From Neurospora intermedia (Eukaryota; Ascomycota; Sordariomycetes; Sordariales; Sordariaceae): DNA of 64,000 nucleotides. The position numbers and the translations under genes are program-made. The number at the start of each line of letters is the position of its first letter. Position 1 is the stretch's first letter. The notes under the pieces were generated by a model. That model saw only the letters and a list, made by a program, of their open reading frames with translations, had not been told where the DNA came from and made no database searches. The stretch is taken from NCBI GenBank assembly GCA_037102815.1, contig BTPP01000008.1, positions 2,046,001-2,110,000 on the forward strand, read 5' to 3'. This document shows, in pieces, positions 57,874 through 64,000 of the stretch.

Positions 57874-59582
57874 TTTGGCGGCTGTCGTTGTTGTTGTAAC
57901 CAGTGTTGATATGTTTCGTTGTGTTCTGGATATGTTTTGTTATGTTTCGGATATGCTGTTTCGTCAAGATGACCAGAGAGATCAGAGAAAAGGACGTAGA
58001 TTAATCTCGGGGCATATTCTATAGGCGTCTGATATATGAATGAGAAAGAGTGCTGGAATGGAAGCCTCGGCTACTGGTGGTGGTAGTGTTCACCTCATGT
58101 ATAAGTCGGATGACTGACTATAAGTAATGACGACATGGCCAGGTTTGGAAACTAAGTTCAGGGTCTGCATTGCTAACACTGTGCTGCTTGAGAGCGGATG
58201 GAAAAGGGTTCACCGTTGAAGTAAATATCTCGGTAGCATTGCTACTGTAACTCTGTTCCTGTGTATACTTTGCTGTTTGGAGGGAGATTGCAACCTTGGC
58301 GGTATAAACTTTTTGCTAGATCATTCGTTGAATGCTCGATGTACTTGCCAGATGACAGGTCCCTTGGATCGTGAGCTGTCACTGCCCCTCCCTCTTGTGG
58401 ACATCGCTTAGAAAAGTCCGGTCTCCGGTTTTGGCACTGAACGGGCCGAGGTCAGTTCAAAGGAACAATAAAACTGAAAAGTATACCTAGTATGAGCTTC
58501 AAGTGTTCTGTGTTATAGAATAGAGGGTAGCCATGTGGTTACAAAGGCCGATCATTGCTGATGATTTGGTGAAACAGGAACAGTGTCAGCAGTCGTTTGT
58601 TTCCTCTTCCTCCCCCGTTGGACAATGGATGGAAAGTGGAGGTTACACGTGACTCGGCTGGCCAGGAGCGGTTCGGTTGGCTAGCGGCAAGTGGATCAAA
58701 GAAGGTGTGGACGGACGGCTGCGGTGCTGAGCTAACAGTGGACTTGCAGCTCCTCCCTCTCCCGAACGGCTCGCAGCAAGCCAGGAGTGCCAGGAGTGCC
58801 AGGTACACCATTCCCTCCATCCCTACACTAGGAATCTCCACGCGCGCCGCCACGGGAAATCCAACCTGTACCCAGACAACCTCCCTCATTGCGCGACGGC
58901 GACCAGCAACGGGCCATCACAACACTTCGTTCCATGTAATTGTTCGTCATTCCCTTTTTTTTTATCCTCAAGCCTTCACTTGTTCAGATATATCCTTCCA
59001 GCCATCGTTATCGTTGCCTTGGTTTTACTCGATTCCCCCCCCTTCTTCTTCTTGTACAGCGACGAGAGTGTGTTGGCGCTGAGCGAGCTCTCTCTGCTGT
59101 TGTTCATTGACCGTCTCCTCCTCCTCCCACCACCGTCACCATCATCATCATCATCACCACCACCACTACCACTCCAGCATACCAAGCAGCAAACCCCAGA
59201 AACATCACATCTTCTACCTCATCCATATTCTTTGTCTTCTTATTCTTCTACAATCACTGCCGCTTCTCTCCATCTTTTACTCCCAGCTTAGATCTTCCTC
59301 ACCCTAGAGTTAGCCTTCTAACCGCAATCATGTCGCCAAACAGAAGCCAACCTCTACGCGCAATCAGCTGTCCGGCTTCCGCTACCGTTACTTGACAAGC
59401 AGCACACCACGCTTGCTGTCCTTCAGAAAACATCCAACGTCCAAAATCAACACTTATACGACGCGGTTCCTTAATCCGGTTCCGACCACTTCCCATCCCG
59501 TTCCTCCATCCTTTCATCGATACGGTTAGAGACGGAAACAGTCCATTCCAACCTACCTTCACATAGCAGATTCCCATCAACG
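57874..59582. promoter_or_regulatory. divergent TspO / ARS2 upstream region
   Basis: About 1.7 kb. The ARS2 side (58.9-59.58 kb) is a C/T-rich leader with a CAT/CAC-rich stretch near 59130-59175. No supportable gene. Confidence 0.5.
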
Positions 59583-62446
59583 ATGGACTCGTCCTACCAC
59601 TCTTACCGAGAGGGTTCGGCTCGGTCACCTGGTGATCGGGGCTGGGGCAGAGGTGATGACAGAATCAAAGACGAGAGGGACAGCTTTTATCGTGGCAGAT
59701 CTCCTGGTACGTCCATCATCTCATCCTTTTCGTGTTGCACCACAGTAGACCGTCCTTCCCTATCGCTCAGCCCCATGATTATGCGTTCATTCCTCCACAC
59801 CATACTTACTCCTGCACCAGCCGACCGCACCAGACGTCGTTCAAGATCCCCAGCCGCGCTCGATCGTTACGAACCCAGAGCCCGCACGCGCGACGATTAC
59901 CCGACCCGTGATCCCCGCGACCCCCGTGACCCCCGCGACCTCCGCGACCCTCGCGATCGCGATGACCAGTCGAGACGCATGCGATCCCCGCCGGCCAACA
60001 TTGACCGCTATGTTCCTGGCCAGGACGTGGCCCCAATCCAACCTCTGACCAACCCTATCCCCGATCCGATCAAGCTCCCGTACCAAGTCGGCTTTTCATA
60101 TTACGGCGAGTGGTGGAGGGCAAACGAGAAGATCAAGGAGGAAAAGGAGAGGTTGCGCACTGGCCGCCGCCGTGAGCCCGAGCGGGTCCGCGGTCCGGAG
60201 GAACGTGAGAAGGAGAAGGCCAAGATTCAGGCCGCCTACGATGCCTACAAGGAAGAGCTTCAGGCCAAGATGGCACAAACGTTTGTCAAACAACACAAGG
60301 ACGAGCAGTGGTTCAGGGAACGCTATGTCCCAGAAATCAGAGATGGGTTCAGAAAGCAGCTGAACGAGTTCCGCCGTGGCGCCTACACGCAGTGGGAGCA
60401 AGATCTCGAGACCGGCACCTTTGACGACTTTTCTCTCGAGGGCATCCCCAAGAGCGAGAGCAATGGTGCTGGCGGTGTTGTGGAAAAGGAAGAAGGTGAG
60501 GCAACTGCTGCGAACGAGGTTCTCGGCGTCGGTGACCTGGTCCCAGCCAATAGTGCCGACATCAGGGACGAGAATCTCTTCCAGCCAACGCTACTGATCA
60601 AGACTATTGCCCCGTCTGTCAGTCGTCAGAACCTCGAGGCCTTCTGCAAGGAGCATCTTGGCGAGGAAGAGGGTGGATTCAAGTGGCTCTCGTTGAGTGA
60701 TCCCAATCCCAGTAAACGATACCACCGCATCGGTTGGATCATGTTGCACCCTGCACCCGAGGCTCCCATCGCTCAGGATGAAATGAAAGACGATGATGAC
60801 GAGGGCTCAGCCAAGCCTCACGTCCCCAGCACCGCTGAGAAGGCCCTGGAGGCCATCAACGGCAAGACTGTCAAGGATGAACAGCGCGGTGATTTCACCT
60901 GCCACGTAGGAGTACACAATCCACCCATGAACCCCAGGAAGAAGGCCCTCTGGGATCTTTTCTCTGCACCTGAACGCATCGAGAAGGACCTCGAGCTTGT
61001 CAGACGCCTCGTCAACAAGTTCGAAGAGGACTTCGGCTCCGACTTTAATGCCACGCTCAAGATTGATGAGCGCGTAGAGGACCTGAGGACCGCCGGTCGC
61101 CTGCAGCCTGCGGTCTCTGCTCCTGGCATCAAGAAAGAGAAGATCAGGAAGGAAAAGTCAATTGGCATGGATGAAGCCATGGACGAAGAGGGCCAAGAAC
61201 ATGAAGATGATGACGATGACAATGAAGATGAGGGGACGGTTGATGACGAAGTCGACGATGAAGACTTGCTCGTCAAGAAGAAGCAGCTGGACCTCATGAT
61301 TGAGTATCTTCGCCGTGTCTTCAACTTTTGCTTCTTTTGCGTCTTTGAGAGTGACTCCATCCATGAGTTGACGAGAAAGTGCCCTGGCGGCCATCTCCGC
61401 AGACCCCGTAGCACGCTCTCGTCGTCGGCCAAGGCCGTCGCTCGTGCGAGCGCGCTCGGCGAGCCTTTCCCTTCCAAGAAGCGTAAGGATGCCGAGGACG
61501 TCGAGGAGGGTGAGGCGCCTGAGGGTGAACGCAAGTTTCGCACGTCTTCCAAGACAGAGCAACAGCTGCAGCGGGCGTACAACTGGGTCAAGACCTTTGA
61601 GGACAAGATCATGCAGATCCTTGAGCCCGATACGGTTGACATCAGAAAGTTGGGCGGTAAGCCGGTTGAGGATGCCATTAACGATGAGCTCGCCAAGTAC
61701 GTCAAGCAGGAAGACGAGAACAAGTGGAGGTGCAAGGTACCCGAGTGCACCAAGCTCTTCAAGGAGGAGCATTTCTGGAAGAAGCACGTGGAGAAGCGAC
61801 ACAACGAGTGGCTAGATAAGCTCAAGGAAGAGGCAAGTTTCACCTTTGCTACATTTAACTGGATGAACTGCGTACTGACTTTAAAAAGATCGCCTTGGTC
61901 AATGCCTATGTCATCGACCCTGCACACATTGCGCCGTCCAGGACCGATGCCAACTCCAATGGCCACTTCCCGCCTTCCAACGGCCAGCAACCGACTGGAA
62001 CCCCGCGTGGCTTCAACTTGCAGAATTACGCCATGAACAGTATGCTGAACTTCCCGGGCTTCCCCATCCCATCCATGTTTCCCAACATGATGAACGCTGG
62101 TGCTATGGCCGGAGCGGCGTCCAACTGGCATGCCGCTGGTGGTGACGATCGCACTGGTGCAGGCGGTCCTATCCGCCGTGGCGGTCACATGGGCGGTGCC
62201 GGAGGCAGATTCCAGAGTCGTACTGGTCCCTACGACCGTCGGCCTAACCCTCGGTACCCAGGAGGCATGGAGGGCGGAATGGCCGGTCGCGGTCGCGGTG
62301 TAGGAGGTCCTACTAACCGCTGGGGTGACGGCGCTGCCGGAAACGCGGCTATGGGTCCGCGTGAGGCGGTCCAGGGAAGGACGATCAAGAGCTACGAGGA
62401 TTTGGATGCTACGGCTGGAGGAAACGGTGGAGAGCTCAACTATTAG
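59583..62446 (+). CDS. ARS2 / SERRATE zinc-finger protein
   Basis: Exons 59583-59706, 59821-61832 and 61889-62446 give 897 aa. Residues 1-110 are Arg/Ser/Asp-rich with DPR repeats. A DUF3546-like segment covers about 115-230 (LPYQVGFSYYGEWWRANEKIK). An RRM-like or central helical region follows (LLIKTIAPSVSRQNLEAFCKEHLG, YHRIGWIMLHP). After an acidic tract comes the ARS2 core (LRRVFNFCFFCVFESDSIHELTRKCPGGHLR) and a C2H2 finger (CKVPECTKLF...HVEKRH, about residues 680-702). The tail is Gly/Arg/Met-rich. ARS2 binds the nuclear cap-binding complex and links RNA polymerase II transcripts to processing or the exosome; S. pombe Pir2 is the fungal model. The second intron is GC-AG: GAG/GCAAGT to AAAAAG/ATC. 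Confidence 0.9.
61833..61888 (+). other. GC-AG intron in ARS2
   Basis: 56 nt, starts GCAAGT and ends AAAAAG, with a TACTGAC branch about 10 nt before the end. Removing it joins KLKEE to IALVNAYV in frame, which fits the family's helix after the zinc finger. No GT donor nearby gives this join. Confidence 0.8.
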
Positions 62447-64000
62447 AAGTAATGGTCTCTCTCTAATTTGGTTGTCGTCCAGTTCGGTTTATATCTCTGG
62501 TGGAGATTCATGAAGAGAAGGATCGACAACCCTGATAATTATTTGCTTGTTTCTTTTTGTTTCCTAGGGACTAAGGTCTTTTTTCTTCTGAACGGGATGA
62601 AGCGGAAAATGAATGGGAGTGTGGTTACGTCTAGTCAGGTTTGAGGAGCGCATATGTATGTGTTCAGTCGATGATGAGTCGATCGTGAAAGGATGGAAAG
62701 GATGGGTGTCACTTGTGTTGTATGTTCCGCGGTTCGAGGTTTTCATGGTGCCCCTTTTACAACTCGTAGGGTTACACAAGTAACTTAGTTACATAAGTAA
62801 CTTAGTTACAGTCTTGCAGACAGATTATTCAAGGAGCGGATTTTATAATCTCATTTTTCGTGCGCATCGTTGACATGGCTCGAATGTGACCAAGTCCTCA
62901 AGGTATTTTGATATCTGATAAAGACAAGAGTGTCGTTGATCCGATCCAAAGGTGTCTATATTCTCTTCAGATGGGTTGATCAAGTGACGACGGATGTTTA
63001 CCGGAGAACAAGTGATGTAAGCTTATATATCGTAGTCCTCGTATAGAACTTCCTCGTACTCAGTTGTTGCTCTATTGTAATTGTGTGGCTGCTGATGGAT
63101 TAGGGTGTTTCGTTGCAACTGTTTCAGTCGATAATTCGCGTGGTGTCACTGTGATACTCGATATATAATACCGTGCCACTTTGCTCGACCATCTATCTCA
63201 TCGAGTCTTTTTACCTATGAATGGATCATAATAAGATGCTCCAAACCACGAGGAATCAAATCGTATGATCTTTTGATATCGTCAAAATATAGGTATGTAT
63301 TGAACACATTTCCTGAGTTGAAGATGGAATCTACAGGACTTGTATGATCACAATCTCTCAAGAGAGTGTGTTACTCCCGACAACGTCTTCTTCCTACGAT
63401 ATACACTACCATCACTGACAACTGAGATGTTGTTTTAAGATTACCTACACGCATGTAAATCCGATTTTACCACTCTCTCCATTTCAAGGTTAGGTGTTCA
63501 TCAGATATACTAGGTACTTGTGAACAGATATCGGGTTCACGACTTAAAGCAATTCGAACAATAACAAGAAGGAGACGAGAAACAAGAAGACAAAAAAAAA
63601 AAAAAAAAAGAGGAAAGAAAACCAGAAATGAAGAGGAGGCGTGAAAAGACTTGCTCCTGACAAAAACAAAAGGAGACATACCGATCACCGACCTCAACGT
63701 CATAGCAACACCAACAGGATTTTCAAAGTGTCGAGTTCTGTCTTACACTCGACAGTCATTTTCTCAAATCTCGTGAGGGGTACGTGATTTTTTTTATCTT
63801 TTTTTTGGGTCATGTTGCTTTGATAGGTAGTCATCAGGAAAATACCTACCTACCTAAGGATCTAGAGATAAGTACTCCGTGGGTAGTACTATATCTGCAA
63901 CTCTTGTACGATACCAACGAAGGTCGATCATCCAAACACTTCATTGAGTTCCGTTCAGATAATAGAGGGAAGTATTCATCGAAACACTATCCCCAGCTGT
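62447..64000. other. 3' flank of ARS2 to right edge
   Basis: About 1.55 kb of A/T-rich sequence with the ARS2 3' UTR at its start, a tandem palindromic motif at 62780-62809 and an A run at about 63592-63609. No supportable gene reaches the right edge. Confidence 0.55.
62780..62809. repeat. two tandem copies of the palindrome GTAACT-T-AGTTAC
   Basis: Identical 13-bp palindromes at 62780-62792 and 62797-62809, spaced by 17 bp centre to centre, about 335 bp after the ARS2 stop codon. Confidence 0.85.

Noticed and set aside
1-64000. Dispersed 5S rRNA genes, CRISPR arrays, LTR or LINE elements
   Set aside because: Looked for, because 5S genes are scattered in Neurospora, but no match to the 5S ends, no spaced repeats and no reverse-transcriptase motifs were seen.

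Overview
The window is nuclear DNA of a filamentous ascomycete, almost certainly Neurospora crassa or a very close Neurospora. The reasons are: short introns (49 to about 150 nt) with GTAAGT/GTATGT-type donors and CTAAC/CTGAC branch sites; single-gene transcription units with long C/T-rich leaders; many unstable microsatellites in the intergenic DNA; and the order os-1 – prd-4 – ... – arg-13. From memory, these three loci lie on the right arm of linkage group I, and my spliced OS-1 model is 1298 aa, which is the length I recall for N. crassa OS-1/NIK-1.

Layout. 1-420: start of a Gly/Tyr/Pro-rich gene that runs off the left edge (minus). 0.4-10.8 kb: a very long upstream region for os-1 with microsatellites and a MITE-like element at 5514-5858. 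10.8-14.9 kb: os-1 (+). 17.25-19.6 kb: prd-4 (-). 21.6-23.0 kb: eIF3m (+). 23.7-25.2 kb: UMP/CMP kinase with a targeting/membrane exon (-). 27.1-28.8 kb: tetraspan MARVEL-like protein (-). 33.4-35.1 kb: eIF2 gamma (+). 35.9-38.3 kb: acidic DUF5102/Laa2-like protein (-). 39.7-41.8 kb: NSP1-type FG nucleoporin (+). 43.5-43.85 kb: ATPase inhibitor IF1 (-). 47.25-48.2 kb: 14-3-3 (+). 49.0-49.6 kb: DPH4 J-protein (-). 50.2-50.9 kb: mitoribosomal protein mL59 (-). 51.4-53.6 kb: PRP28 (+). 55.3-56.4 kb: arg-13 (+). 57.1-57.9 kb: TspO/MBR (-). 59.6-62.4 kb: ARS2/SERRATE (+).

The genes are mostly housekeeping and largely alternate strands, giving divergent promoters (prd-4/eIF3m, MARVEL/eIF2 gamma, DUF5102/NSP1, IF1/14-3-3, mL59/PRP28, TspO/ARS2) and convergent 3' ends. 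They do not form one pathway. Loose themes are translation initiation (eIF3m, eIF2 gamma), translation factor modification (DPH4 acts on eEF2), RNA processing (PRP28, ARS2), mitochondrial function (IF1, mL59, ARG-13, TspO, perhaps the long UMP kinase) and signalling (OS-1, PRD-4, 14-3-3).

I see no CRISPR array, tRNA, 5S rRNA, retroelement or secondary-metabolite cluster. The least explained features are the MITE-like element, the kinase's spliced mitochondrial/membrane extension, microsatellites inside introns and the os-1 leader, a motif cluster upstream of 14-3-3 and a palindromic tandem repeat after ARS2. Exon boundaries were placed by eye from splice signals, frame and protein similarity. 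All function calls come from recalled family motifs, not from searches.
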